NCBI GenBank assembly: GCA_934254825.1
Contig: CAKQMB010000013.1
Span: 11,087 to 75,086 of the forward strand
Length of the DNA: 64,000 bases
Reading direction: 5' to 3'
Source: an uncultured Clostridia bacterium
GTDB taxonomy: Bacteria > Bacillota > Clostridia > Christensenellales > Borkfalkiaceae
Made by a program: the position numbers and the translations under genes. Below are positions 15,857 through 23,896 of the stretch, piece by piece. Under the pieces are notes generated by a model. It was not told where the DNA came from and made no database searches. It saw only the letters and a program-made list of their open reading frames with translations. How positions within the stretch are numbered: position 1 is the stretch's first letter; each line of letters starts with the position of its first letter.

Positions 15857-17978
15857 TTTCTGCTCCTTCTGCTTCCTGTTTGTTTTGTCTTGCTTTCGCG
15901 GCAAGCGTGGTTAAGATATATTTCGCTCCCGCCTCGCCCGCTTTTCCGTGATTATAGATAAATCCGTCGTAGACTTCTTTTATCGTCTTTTCGTAATTCT
16001 CTTCGTTTTCGAGAAGATTTCCGACAACCGATCCGATTTCCGAAACTTTGTCTTTGTCGATATTGACGCCTATCGTACTTCTCAAAGAAATCTCGACGGG
16101 TTCTATCCCGACTTTTTCCCAGTTCGGGTTTTCGCATTTCGGCTTGGTGTTAATGAAAATCGCGGGGCGTTTTGTCGCGAAACAGAATTCCGGACCTACG
16201 CCCGACCAGTCGGTTATTATGATATCCGAAGAATAAACCGACTCGTTTACCGAGAAGTCGGTTTCGAACGAGAGTTTGTTCTCGTCCCTGCCACTATATT
16301 TCTCGATTAAAGCGTTGAGCCTTGCGCCGTAACGCTTGACGTATTCGGGGTGCGGACGAACGATAAGTTTAATTCCGTCGCCGTAAAGGTTTTCGATAAG
16401 CTCGTCCACGCAGGAATCGAGAAGATTGTCCTCCTGCCAGGACGGCGCGATAAGTATCTGCCTGTAAGGCTTGGGCGATTTTTTACGCTTTTCGTTGGCT
16501 TCGTTTCCCATTTTTTCGAGATAATCGGAAAGGGGGAAACCGAATTCCACGAGCGTTTTCTTTTTCAAGCCGTAAACCTCTTCGGTTTTTCTTATTTCCT
16601 CTTTTATATGTTCGCCCGAACAGAAAATCGTGTCGAAATTATCGAACGCGCCTTCCTTGAAACCGTAAAACGTACTCATCGTGTCGTGCGGGACGTAAAC
16701 GTACTCGATATCTTTCTTTATAAACGAGCGTTTGAGATAGTAAGTGTTTAAATCGGGCGTGGTCATAAGGAACATATCCGTTTCCACGAACATCATAAGC
16801 GTTATAAGCTTTTTAAGCCCGATATAATAGGGTTTGATCCTCGGTTCTGTCTTTGCGACCTCGAAAATAATATCGTTCGGGTCGTTTGTCACATAATGGA
16901 TAACGAGGTTCGACCTTTTCAGAAGTTCTGCGATTATGTCTTTATAATACTTGTAAAATCCGCTTCTTTCCGAATAAAACACAACGTGTTTGTTGGCGAT
17001 ATGCTTAAACTTTTTATAGTCTTCCTTTTCGCGTTTTTTGTTCGCGCGGTACATAGGATCTTTTTTATCGACCGCGCCGAACGCCTTGGCGTCCGCTAAG
17101 GCTTTGCGGCTTTCCTCCAATGCGGCATAGTCGACGTACTTCTTCGGGTTAATAAGCGCGTTCAGAAGATACATAACGCCTATCGACATTAAGTTACTCG
17201 CTATCCAGTAAAGCGCGATGCCCGACGGAACGAAAATACCGAGGTAAAGCGAAAGCGCGATACTTAAAATCATTATGCCGTACTTGTTGAGTTTGCCCTG
17301 CTCGTGCTGCAAAACGTTGGAAAGGTTCTGCGTTAAGCACATCACGAAAGACGAAGCGCCCGCAAGAATCGGAACGAGAGTATACCAACCCCATACGTCG
17401 CCCGGAACGGTAGAAAGCTTAAATCCGAGAAAATCGAGATTGAATTTATATGCGTCCGCCGTCATACGGGAAAGCAATTCCGTTTCGAAGCCCGTTACCG
17501 GTTTCGACGGCAAAGTTCCGTTTCTGAGATAACCTATAAGTCTGAGCTGATAAACGGACGAGTCGCTCGTTACCCAGAATTTATCGGCAATAAGATTTAT
17601 ATCGCTTTGCGCATAACCGAATATGTACGTCAAAGGATAATACAGAATTTCGACGACCGCAAGAAGAATTACTATCTGCAATAACAGCGGGATAACCGTT
17701 ATAAGCGGATGATAATGCTCTCTTTTGTAAAGCTCGGCTTGTCCGTCCGCGATAGCGTCGAAATTGCCCTGCATCTTAGCTTTTAAAAAGTTGATTTCGG
17801 GCTGTATTTTGACCATTTTTATGGAATTTTTCTGTATCCATACGGAAAGCGGCATTAAAATTATCTTTGTCGCCAAAGTGAAAAGTATGATAGCAACGCC
17901 GTAGTTTCCCGTGAGTTGCCAGCACCATTTCATCAGATATCCGAACGGAACGCTTATATAATGAAGCACTGTCGACAC
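15846..17978 (-). CDS. YidC/Oxa1 insertase fused to TagF-like CDP-glycerol glycerophosphotransferase
   Basis: This 710-residue two-domain protein has a membrane-insertase part at residues 20-275 with about five helices: NYGVAIILFTLATKIILMPL with Lys38 in place of the conserved Arg of the hydrophilic groove, a coiled cytoplasmic hairpin (55-90), and a final FVPSGIALYWIASNLMSIG. After a charged linker (280-325) comes a soluble CDP-glycerol transferase domain (about 328-690). It has His431 in VPHDTMST, RPHPE at 541-545 and ITDWSGVGPEF at 588-598, matching the catalytic and donor-binding motifs of teichoic acid polymerases. There is no signal peptide or lipobox, unlike the housekeeping YidC of Gram-positives. 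The transferase domain would face the cytosol. It is in an operon with a sulfatase-fold enzyme and glycosylation genes. The fusion is read through one uninterrupted frame. Confidence 0.92.
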   Translation of the reverse strand: MSTVLHYISVPFGYLMKWCWQLTGNYGVAIILFTLATKIILMPLSVWIQKNSIKMVKIQPEINFLKAKMQGNFDAIADGQAELYKREHYHPLITVIPLLLQIVILLAVVEILYYPLTYIFGYAQSDINLIADKFWVTSDSSVYQLRLIGYLRNGTLPSKPVTGFETELLSRMTADAYKFNLDFLGFKLSTVPGDVWGWYTLVPILAGASSFVMCLTQNLSNVLQHEQGKLNKYGIMILSIALSLYLGIFVPSGIALYWIASNLMSIGVMYLLNALINPKKYVDYAALEESRKALADAKAFGAVDKKDPMYRANKKREKEDYKKFKHIANKHVVFYSERSGFYKYYKDIIAELLKRSNLVIHYVTNDPNDIIFEVAKTEPRIKPYYIGLKKLITLMMFVETDMFLMTTPDLNTYYLKRSFIKKDIEYVYVPHDTMSTFYGFKEGAFDNFDTIFCSGEHIKEEIRKTEEVYGLKKKTLVEFGFPLSDYLEKMGNEANEKRKKSPKPYRQILIAPSWQEDNLLDSCVDELIENLYGDGIKLIVRPHPEYVKRYGARLNALIEKYSGRDENKLSFETDFSVNESVYSSDIIITDWSGVGPEFCFATKRPAIFINTKPKCENPNWEKVGIEPVEISLRSTIGVNIDKDKVSEIGSVVGNLLENEENYEKTIKEVYDGFIYNHGKAGEAGAKYILTTLAAKARQNKQEAEGAENVK

Positions 17979-17990
17979 GTTTTACCCTCC

Positions 17991-19727
17991 TCAGCTCATA
18001 AGGAATTTATCGGCGTGTTTATGTCCGATTTCTTCCCAGCTTTTAAAGCTCGCGGCTTTTCCGTTGATTTTGTAAATATATTCGTCCAGAGAAGCCGTAA
18101 GATAGGTGTGCCATACAAACGTTCTTTCCCTTCGTTCGTCTTCCGTAATGTCGAAAACGGCTTTTCCGTCGCCGTTATATTCCACTCCCTCGGACGCGAA
18201 AATCGTCGCCCAGATATCCGCGTGAGAAGTTTCCGCGTAAGAAGTTTTAAAACCCTCGTCCACGCCCGCGGGTTTTACGAAAAGCGCGGTACGTCTCGAC
18301 TCTTTCACGTCCGAAAGATCGTTGAACGGTCTCGAATGGTCGCCCGTTATGATTATCGTGGCGTCCTTATAAAGTCCGTTCTGTTTAAGCGATTTTATAA
18401 ACGCGTTCACAACGCCCATATTGCGGTTTAAAAGAGGCGTTATATAGGGATTGGAAATTTGCAGAATATCGTGCATTCCGTCGAAATGGATAAACGTGAA
18501 TTTACGCTCGCTCCCGCCGACGGTTATTTCCTTTTCGGAAAGGCGTTCGGCTTGTTTGTTGGTTCCGACCCATTCGTTATAGCCGTCCTCGCCTTTTTTA
18601 TTGACTATTCCGTTTACGTCCGCAGTGCTTCCCGAATCGAAAATCCGTTTCAGAGCAACGGGCGCGGCGCGGTAAAGCGAAAACGCAGCCATGTTTGCCG
18701 AAAGCGCGAAAGAAGGTATTTCGTCCGTTTCGTCTGTCGCCGTGGAAAGGTTTCCGACGTAGCCGGGAAGATGCTCAGCGTTCGTGAACGCGTAATACTT
18801 CACGGTGTAAATATTGACGGCGTAACCGTTTTCGTCGAGCGTGTTCAATGGAATATCGCCCTTGTAGGCGTTATCGAGGTACTCAGCCCTCTTGCTTTTT
18901 ATGTCGTACCGTTCGCCCGTGAGCATATTGGCTATCGCGGGGAAAGTGTGTCCGTACATCGAAACGTTATCCTTATACCAGGTGAAACCGTCGAGTTCGG
19001 AAAAGACTTCTTCGCCCGCCGCATAGGCTTTTTCGGCGTAATCTTCGTCGAAACGGTCGATACAGAAATAGTACACGTTTTTGCCCGAAGCAAGCTCGTT
19101 GAAGCCTCTTTCGGTTATTATCGTAGATCTTTCGGCTTTTCCCGAACCGGACAAAATGTTCGACCCGTACTTGGAATTGCTGTTTACCACTATGAAAATA
19201 GGACTCGTTATCTGCGTTACCAAAAGCGTGAACGCAACGACGATAGAAGCGGTTTTTATAATATCGCCGTTATCGCCTTTTTTATTCACTCTCGCCGCGA
19301 GATAAAACGCCCCGCCGTAAACGGCGAGCCATATCGCTACATCCAGGATCATCAGTCCGACCGAAGGCACTTCGCCGGGAAGTCTGTCGCCGGGGAGGGA
19401 ATTCATCCCGAAATTCAAAAAGTTCTGCTGAATTATGAAGAGCGCGGCGGAAGACAAAACGAACGCAAACACGACTCTGTACGCCTTTTTCGGCAAAAGA
19501 AACATCAGCGCCGAAAAAAGCAAAACCGTTAAAACCGCGCCGAGCGCGAGAAACGGCATAAAATTCGCGAACGCGAAATCGAGTTCCTCGTAGTTACTGC
19601 CGTAAATATCGAGAGGCGCGACGACAAAAACCGCAAGCGCGAGCGCGAGCGAAGATAAAACCGCGGGAATAAGCCTTTTGAGCCTGTCGGCGGTTATGAA
19701 ACTATTCTTTTTCTGTTCTTTTTCCAT
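17991..19727 (-). CDS. Membrane sulfatase-fold enzyme, LtaS-like layout
   Basis: This is a 578-residue protein with five N-terminal transmembrane helices (about 18-40, 52-78, 82-104, 122-146, 158-182) followed by an extracytoplasmic alkaline phosphatase/sulfatase-fold domain. Candidate metal-site and nucleophile residues are Asp224 (FCIDRFD), Thr261 (YGHTFPAIANMLTGE) and the GDH at 462-464. The layout is that of lipoteichoic acid synthases and related phosphotransferases. The exact motifs differ from LtaS, so it may transfer or remove a phospho-substituent on the polymer. The start at 19727 is supported by AAGGCGG ahead of it; an upstream ATG at 19781 would overlap smpB. It is 12 bp upstream of the YidC-TagF fusion. 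Confidence 0.8.
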   Translation of the reverse strand: MEKEQKKNSFITADRLKRLIPAVLSSLALALAVFVVAPLDIYGSNYEELDFAFANFMPFLALGAVLTVLLFSALMFLLPKKAYRVVFAFVLSSAALFIIQQNFLNFGMNSLPGDRLPGEVPSVGLMILDVAIWLAVYGGAFYLAARVNKKGDNGDIIKTASIVVAFTLLVTQITSPIFIVVNSNSKYGSNILSGSGKAERSTIITERGFNELASGKNVYYFCIDRFDEDYAEKAYAAGEEVFSELDGFTWYKDNVSMYGHTFPAIANMLTGERYDIKSKRAEYLDNAYKGDIPLNTLDENGYAVNIYTVKYYAFTNAEHLPGYVGNLSTATDETDEIPSFALSANMAAFSLYRAAPVALKRIFDSGSTADVNGIVNKKGEDGYNEWVGTNKQAERLSEKEITVGGSERKFTFIHFDGMHDILQISNPYITPLLNRNMGVVNAFIKSLKQNGLYKDATIIITGDHSRPFNDLSDVKESRRTALFVKPAGVDEGFKTSYAETSHADIWATIFASEGVEYNGDGKAVFDITEDERRERTFVWHTYLTASLDEYIYKINGKAASFKSWEEIGHKHADKFLMS

Positions 19728-19737
19728 TTTTACCGCC

Positions 19738-20190
19738 TTATAATCTCGCGTTTTTGATATCTCTTTCGGCAGATCTGTCAAGGTCTCTCTCCTTTATCGT
19801 CTGCTTTTTGTCGTAAGTGTGCTTACCTTTGCAAAGCCCTATTTCGAGCTTTATAAGCGACTGTTTAAGGTAAATTCTGAGCGGCACGAGGGTGTAGCCC
19901 TTTTCGTTCACCTTGCCTATAAGCCTTCGGATCTCGCTTTTATGGAGAAGCAATCGCCGCTCCCGCCTGCTGTCCTTACTGTTGAACGCGCCGCCGCGGT
20001 CGTACACCGCAACGTGCATTCCCTTGACGAAAACCTCCGCCTTTTCCACGGAGCAATATGCGTCTTTAAGGCTCACGTTGCCCGATTTTACGGACTTAAC
20101 CTCTCCCCCGTCCAGTTTTATACCTGCTTCGAACGAATCCTCTATGAAATATTCGAATCTCGCTTCTCTGTTCTCGCAAATCGTTTTCAT
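19738..20190 (-). CDS. smpB: SsrA-binding protein SmpB
   Basis: This is a 150-residue protein with the SmpB beta-barrel: REARFEYFIEDSFEAGIKLD, GEVKSVKSGNVSLKDAYC and a PLRIYLKQSLIKLEIGLCKG strand. It also has the C-terminal basic tail (GKHTYDKKQTIKERDLDR) that enters the decoding centre. It binds tmRNA and brings it to stalled ribosomes. It lies downstream of rnr, as in many Clostridia. Normally ssrA follows directly; here the six-gene polymer operon intervenes, with the sulfatase gene starting only 10 bp after the smpB stop. Confidence 0.97.
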   Translation of the reverse strand: MKTICENREARFEYFIEDSFEAGIKLDGGEVKSVKSGNVSLKDAYCSVEKAEVFVKGMHVAVYDRGGAFNSKDSRRERRLLLHKSEIRRLIGKVNEKGYTLVPLRIYLKQSLIKLEIGLCKGKHTYDKKQTIKERDLDRSAERDIKNARL

Positions 20191-20284
20191 ACGGATTTGA
20201 TTTTACCACAACTCCTGCCGAATTGCAAGAGTTTTAATATATATAAATATATTAACTGCCTTTTTTCGGCTGTTTTTCATAATT

Positions 20285-22483
20285 TTACGACGTTTTTCCG
20301 CTTTTGCGTTTCCCGCCTTTCGCTTTTCCTTTTCCGCGCGGTTTGTCGTCGGGTCGGGTTTTGCCGTTCCGTTTTTCGTCGGATATATTTTCGAGAATGC
20401 AAAGTTCGACCTTTTTCGCGACTTTATCCACCCCGATCACCCCGACTTTTACCGAATCGCCGAGCGCGAACGAATATTTCCCGCTTTTAAGCGAATAATT
20501 TCTCTCGTCGTAAACGTAATTCCCTCTCGGGAGATCGCCGAGACTCGTGAACCCCTCGACGGTGTTGTCGAGTTCGGTGTAAACCCCGCTCGGGGTAACG
20601 CCGCTTATAACGCCGTCGAATTCCTCGCCGACTTTATCGAGCATGTAATACGCCTTGTAAAGGTCGTCCACCGCTCTTTCGACCTCGTCCGCCCTTTTCT
20701 CGTTTTCGGACGAAATTGTCGCGGCTTTTGCGGCTAAGTCCCCGTATAAGTCGATTAACTCGCCTATTCTGCCGTCAATAACCATTTTCAGAACCCTGTG
20801 AACGACAAGGTCGGGATATCTTCTTATCGGCGAAGTGAAATGACAATAGCACTTGCTTGAAAGTCCGAAATGCCCTTCGTTTTCGGTGGAGTATCTCGCT
20901 TTCTGCATACTTCTGAGCATAATTTTATTGACGACGGGATAAACGGGATCGCCTTTCAGTTTGTTGAGTATCGCCGAGAAATCGCTCGGGCGGACTTCTT
21001 CGGCTTTCCATTTTACGCTTAATCCTATCATAGACGCGAACGAAGCGAACGCCATCGCCTTTTCGGGAAGAGGTTTGCCGTGAATTCTGTAAACAAAGGG
21101 GACGTCGAGATAAAAAGCGTATTCCGCAACGCATTCGTTGGCGACGACCATAAATTCTTCGATTACTTTGTAAGCGTCCGCGCTTTTTCGGGGTTCGACG
21201 ATTATTTCGCCGTCCGAAATCGTTATATGCGACTCCCTTACGTCCAGATCCACGCTTCCGCGCCTGTCTCTTTTTGCCGAAAGAATAAGTTGAAGCTCGC
21301 GCATAAGGCGGATCATACCGAGAAGTTCCGTATTTTCGTTAAGATAACGTTCGTCGCCGTCTATAATCCCCTGCACTTCGGTATAAGTCATTCTTTTTTT
21401 GGATTTGATGACCGACTTGCAAATTCTTTTATCGACGACTTCTCCGCTTTGGTCGATTTCGGCTATACACGAAAGCGTAAGCCTGTCCGTACCCTCGTTC
21501 AGAGAACAAATGCCGTTAGAAAGTTCTTTCGGGAGCATAGGGATAACGGTATCGGGGAAATACACGCTCGTCGAACGGGCAAGCGCCTCTTTATCGAGCG
21601 CGCTGCCGAGCTTGACGTACTCCGAAACGTCGGCGATATGAACGCCGAGCATATAATTTCCGTTATCGTTTTTCCACACCTCGACGGCGTCGTCGAAATC
21701 TCTCGAATCCTCGCCGTCGATGGTAACGATAAGCCTGTCGCGAAAATCTTCCCTGCCGATAATTTTCTCCGCCTTAACCTCGGTTTCGATTTCGCTTACT
21801 TCCCTCTTTACCTGTTTCGGAAACTCGGTTTTATAGCCGTAGCCTTTTATAATCGAGATCTCCTCGGTTTTCAGGTCGAAACGCTTGCCGAGAATTTCCT
21901 TTACCTGACCTTCGGGACTGCCGTTTTCGGGGAATTTATAAATATCGACAAGCACTTTGTCGTAATTTTTCGCGCCCGCCGCGCGCTTGAACGGCACATA
22001 GATATCGACGAAATAATTTTTATCGTCGGGGCGGACGAAACCGAAATCGCGTTCTTTGAAATACGTTCCGCAGAGCGAAGTAACTCCTCTTCCGAGAATT
22101 TTGACGACTTCCCCTTCGTCCGACGAACCTCTGTCCGAAACGACCTTTCTCGCAAGCACTTTGTCTTTATGGAGCGCGCCGTGAAGGCTTTTGTTGGGGA
22201 TAAACATATCGGGCGTTTTCCCGTCCTCGGCAACGAAAAAGGCAAAACCGCGTTCGTTCCCGCGAAGCGTACCCGTTACATATCCCGCGTCCGACGGAGC
22301 AAGATATTTGCCGTTTACCGAAAACACTTCGCCGTGAAGTTCGAGTTCGGCTAAGATCCTGCCTATCGAACTCATTTCGGCTTTGCCTGTTATGCCGAGC
22401 TCGGAAAAAATCATCTTTCTTGTGTAACCCGACCATTTCCCGCTTTTGAAGTTTTCTTTGAATTGTTCGTAAATACTGTTCAT
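20285..22483 (-). CDS. rnr: Ribonuclease R
   Basis: This is a 732-residue 3'-5' exoribonuclease. In order it has an N-terminal winged-helix region, two cold-shock domains (GYVTGTLRGNERGFAFFVAE; SLCGTYFKERDFGFVRPDDK), the catalytic RNB domain and a C-terminal S1 domain (GEEFDGVISGVTPSGVYTEL) with a basic tail. The RNB domain contains TIDGEDSRDFDDAVEV, with the Asp residues that bind Mg, and ADVSEYVKLGSALDKEA. It degrades structured RNA and acts with the tmRNA/SmpB rescue system on defective mRNAs, which fits its position between secG and smpB. Confidence 0.97.
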   Translation of the reverse strand: MNSIYEQFKENFKSGKWSGYTRKMIFSELGITGKAEMSSIGRILAELELHGEVFSVNGKYLAPSDAGYVTGTLRGNERGFAFFVAEDGKTPDMFIPNKSLHGALHKDKVLARKVVSDRGSSDEGEVVKILGRGVTSLCGTYFKERDFGFVRPDDKNYFVDIYVPFKRAAGAKNYDKVLVDIYKFPENGSPEGQVKEILGKRFDLKTEEISIIKGYGYKTEFPKQVKREVSEIETEVKAEKIIGREDFRDRLIVTIDGEDSRDFDDAVEVWKNDNGNYMLGVHIADVSEYVKLGSALDKEALARSTSVYFPDTVIPMLPKELSNGICSLNEGTDRLTLSCIAEIDQSGEVVDKRICKSVIKSKKRMTYTEVQGIIDGDERYLNENTELLGMIRLMRELQLILSAKRDRRGSVDLDVRESHITISDGEIIVEPRKSADAYKVIEEFMVVANECVAEYAFYLDVPFVYRIHGKPLPEKAMAFASFASMIGLSVKWKAEEVRPSDFSAILNKLKGDPVYPVVNKIMLRSMQKARYSTENEGHFGLSSKCYCHFTSPIRRYPDLVVHRVLKMVIDGRIGELIDLYGDLAAKAATISSENEKRADEVERAVDDLYKAYYMLDKVGEEFDGVISGVTPSGVYTELDNTVEGFTSLGDLPRGNYVYDERNYSLKSGKYSFALGDSVKVGVIGVDKVAKKVELCILENISDEKRNGKTRPDDKPRGKGKAKGGKRKSGKTS

Positions 22484-22552
22484 AATCTTTTATCGTTTGT
22501 TATTTTTTCCGTTATCGCGCGGAAAAATAATGTAAAACCAAGTAAATTCAAG

Positions 22553-22591
22553 GTAAAAAAATAAGGCGACCTGACAAGTCCAAGTCGCCTT
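22553..22591 (-). terminator. Terminator after secG
   Basis: The stem AAGGCGACTTG/CAGGTCGCCTT (22563-22591) is followed on the minus strand by a run of T. It separates secG from rnr. Confidence 0.8.
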
Positions 22592-22605
22592 CGGTTTTAT
22601 TCAGA

Positions 22606-22908
22606 TTATCCGATGTAGAACTGCGCAACGCAGAAAGCAATCATGCAAACAGCCATAACCGTAATGGAAATAACCGTAAGTCTTCTGAGTTTGCTCTCCA
22701 AAGTTTTGCTCTTGTTCTTTTTGTCGGCAAAGAAAGTTTCCTGCTGACCGTTGAGCGCGCTTATACCCTCCGAATTGCTGGGTTGAAGCATTATCACGAT
22801 GATAATGAAGATAGCGCAGATTACAGAAATGATCAGGCTGGGAATGCAAATGATCAGTTTTAACGTCCAGGAGTCCAATCCTCCGGCAAGCAAGTTAGCA
22901 AGTAACAT
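22606..22908 (-). CDS. secG: Protein translocase subunit SecG
   Basis: This is a 100-residue protein with two transmembrane helices (about 17-41 and 77-98) and a conserved loop between them, MLQPSNSEGISALNGQQETF, typical of SecG. It is a non-essential partner of SecYE that assists protein export. It starts the secG-rnr-smpB series on the minus strand. It has its own promoter and terminator, so rnr is probably transcribed partly by read-through or from its own weak promoter. Confidence 0.95.
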   Translation of the reverse strand: MLLANLLAGGLDSWTLKLIICIPSLIISVICAIFIIIVIMLQPSNSEGISALNGQQETFFADKKNKSKTLESKLRRLTVISITVMAVCMIAFCVAQFYIG

Positions 22909-22946
22909 TATTTATTTTCTCCGTTTAATTGTATTCAATCGTTATG

Positions 22947-22975
22947 AGTATACCACATAGTATGTTTTTTTGCAA
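22947..22975 (-). promoter_or_regulatory. Promoter of secG
   Basis: On the minus strand TTGCAA (22970-22975), a 17-bp spacer and TATACT (22947-22952). The start is near 22940, about 30 nt ahead of the ATG, with a CGGAGAA ribosome site. Confidence 0.7.
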
Positions 22976-23003
22976 GCGTTTTTCGGCTCATAAAAACATT
23001 TTT

Positions 23004-23408
23004 TTATAAGCTTTGTCGACGCAAACGGAGACATTCGTCGCATAACCCGTAATATGTAACGGATTTATTCTCGGCTAAAAGCCCTTTTTCGGAAAGTTTT
23101 TCAAACTCCGCGTTGTCGGACGGAAATTCCGCCCTGTCGAGATCTATTATCCGACCGCAACGTTTGCACATGAAATGATCGTGACTTTTCGCATTCGTAT
23201 CGAAACGCGTAGGCTCGCCCTGGAAGCAAACTTTCATAAACTCGCCGTCTTCCGCCAAAAGATTGAGATTACGGAAAACCGTGGCGCGACCTACTCCGCT
23301 TTCGGTTTTTTTAACCTCGGCGTAAACCTCTTCCGCGCTCGGGTGATACATTTTTTTCGCCACGCTTAAAACAATGGCTCTTTGCGACGTATTTCTTCTC
23401 GATTTCAT
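23004..23408 (-). CDS. Fur-family regulator, PerR-like
   Basis: This is a 134-residue metal-dependent repressor. It has an N-terminal winged helix (HPSAEEVYAEVKKTESGVGR and ATVFRNLNLLAEDGEF) and a C-terminal dimer domain with the regulatory metal motif TRFDTNAKSHDHFMC. Two CxxC pairs (MCKRC and LCDEC) form the structural zinc site. The Asp-rich metal motif RFDxN resembles PerR (peroxide sensing through His oxidation), but Fur or Zur cannot be excluded. The start at 23408 is preferred because the family homology begins there and a GGAG site lies 10 nt upstream; longer in-frame starts run through the promoter. A palindrome at its own transcription start points to autoregulation. Confidence 0.88.
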   Translation of the reverse strand: MKSRRNTSQRAIVLSVAKKMYHPSAEEVYAEVKKTESGVGRATVFRNLNLLAEDGEFMKVCFQGEPTRFDTNAKSHDHFMCKRCGRIIDLDRAEFPSDNAEFEKLSEKGLLAENKSVTYYGLCDECLRLRRQSL

Positions 23409-23411
23409 TTT

Positions 23412-23430
23412 AACGATACTCCGTATCATT
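23412..23430. promoter_or_regulatory. Palindromic operator of the Fur-family gene
   Basis: AACGATAC-TCC-GTATCATT is a 19-bp near-perfect inverted repeat with one mismatched pair. It sits at the predicted transcription start of the adjacent fur-type gene, the position expected for an autoregulated repressor. Confidence 0.6.
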
Positions 23431-23459
23431 ATAATAACAGAAATTTTGCCGCTTGTCAA
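23431..23459 (-). promoter_or_regulatory. Promoter of the Fur-family gene
   Basis: TTGACA (23454-23459), a 17-bp spacer and TATTAT (23431-23436) on the minus strand. The start lands near 23424, inside the palindrome. Confidence 0.7.
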
Positions 23460-23496
23460 ATCGTAAACCGAAAAATTTTCTGTTCGGCGGAAAAAT

Positions 23497-23811
23497 TCAC
23501 AAATAGATTTTCTGCCCGACGTAAATAACGTCCGTTTTGTTGTTCGTTAAAATTTCGAGTTCTCTTTTTTTGTCGCCGCAGGAAAGGCTTTCGGGCGTGT
23601 CGTAAGGTTTCACGACGTACGGTTTACCTTTCGGCTTTTCTATCAGAAGAAGCTCGCCCGCGCAAGGTTCTTCCGTAAGCATATTGTCGGAGACTATTAT
23701 CTGTTTTGTGGTTCCGTACTTTTCGGCTATCGAATTGAGATCTTCGCCTTTTTCGACTCTGCAAATAAATTCGCTTTTAAACTCGCCGACGCTTTTCAAT
23801 TTCTCACTCAT
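23497..23811 (-). CDS. LysM-domain protein
   Basis: This is a 104-residue protein with two LysM-like units. The first is clear (FICRVEKGEDLNSIAEKYGT, then a strand ending in GELLLIEKP). The second is weaker (PYVVKPYDTPESLSC, ending in VIYVGQKIYL). LysM modules bind N-acetylglucosamine polymers, but no signal peptide is present, so it may act inside the cell or in the forespore like SafA-type proteins. It is divergent from spoVB, which fits a cell-envelope or spore role; that is inference from context. Confidence 0.8.
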   Translation of the reverse strand: MSEKLKSVGEFKSEFICRVEKGEDLNSIAEKYGTTKQIIVSDNMLTEEPCAGELLLIEKPKGKPYVVKPYDTPESLSCGDKKRELEILTNNKTDVIYVGQKIYL

Positions 23812-23896
23812 ACTTTCATTATATTTATAATAAACATTTTATAGAACATTTAGCCTGCGGCTCAGAGGTGAGATTATCAAAAAGGTATTTAAAACG

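Noticed and set aside
19798..20190. Open frames on the opposite strand of most genes, for example within smpB, obg, clpB and rnr
   Set aside because: They are antisense shadows caused by GC-rich codon use; their products are Arg/Phe-rich and lack domains or ribosome sites.
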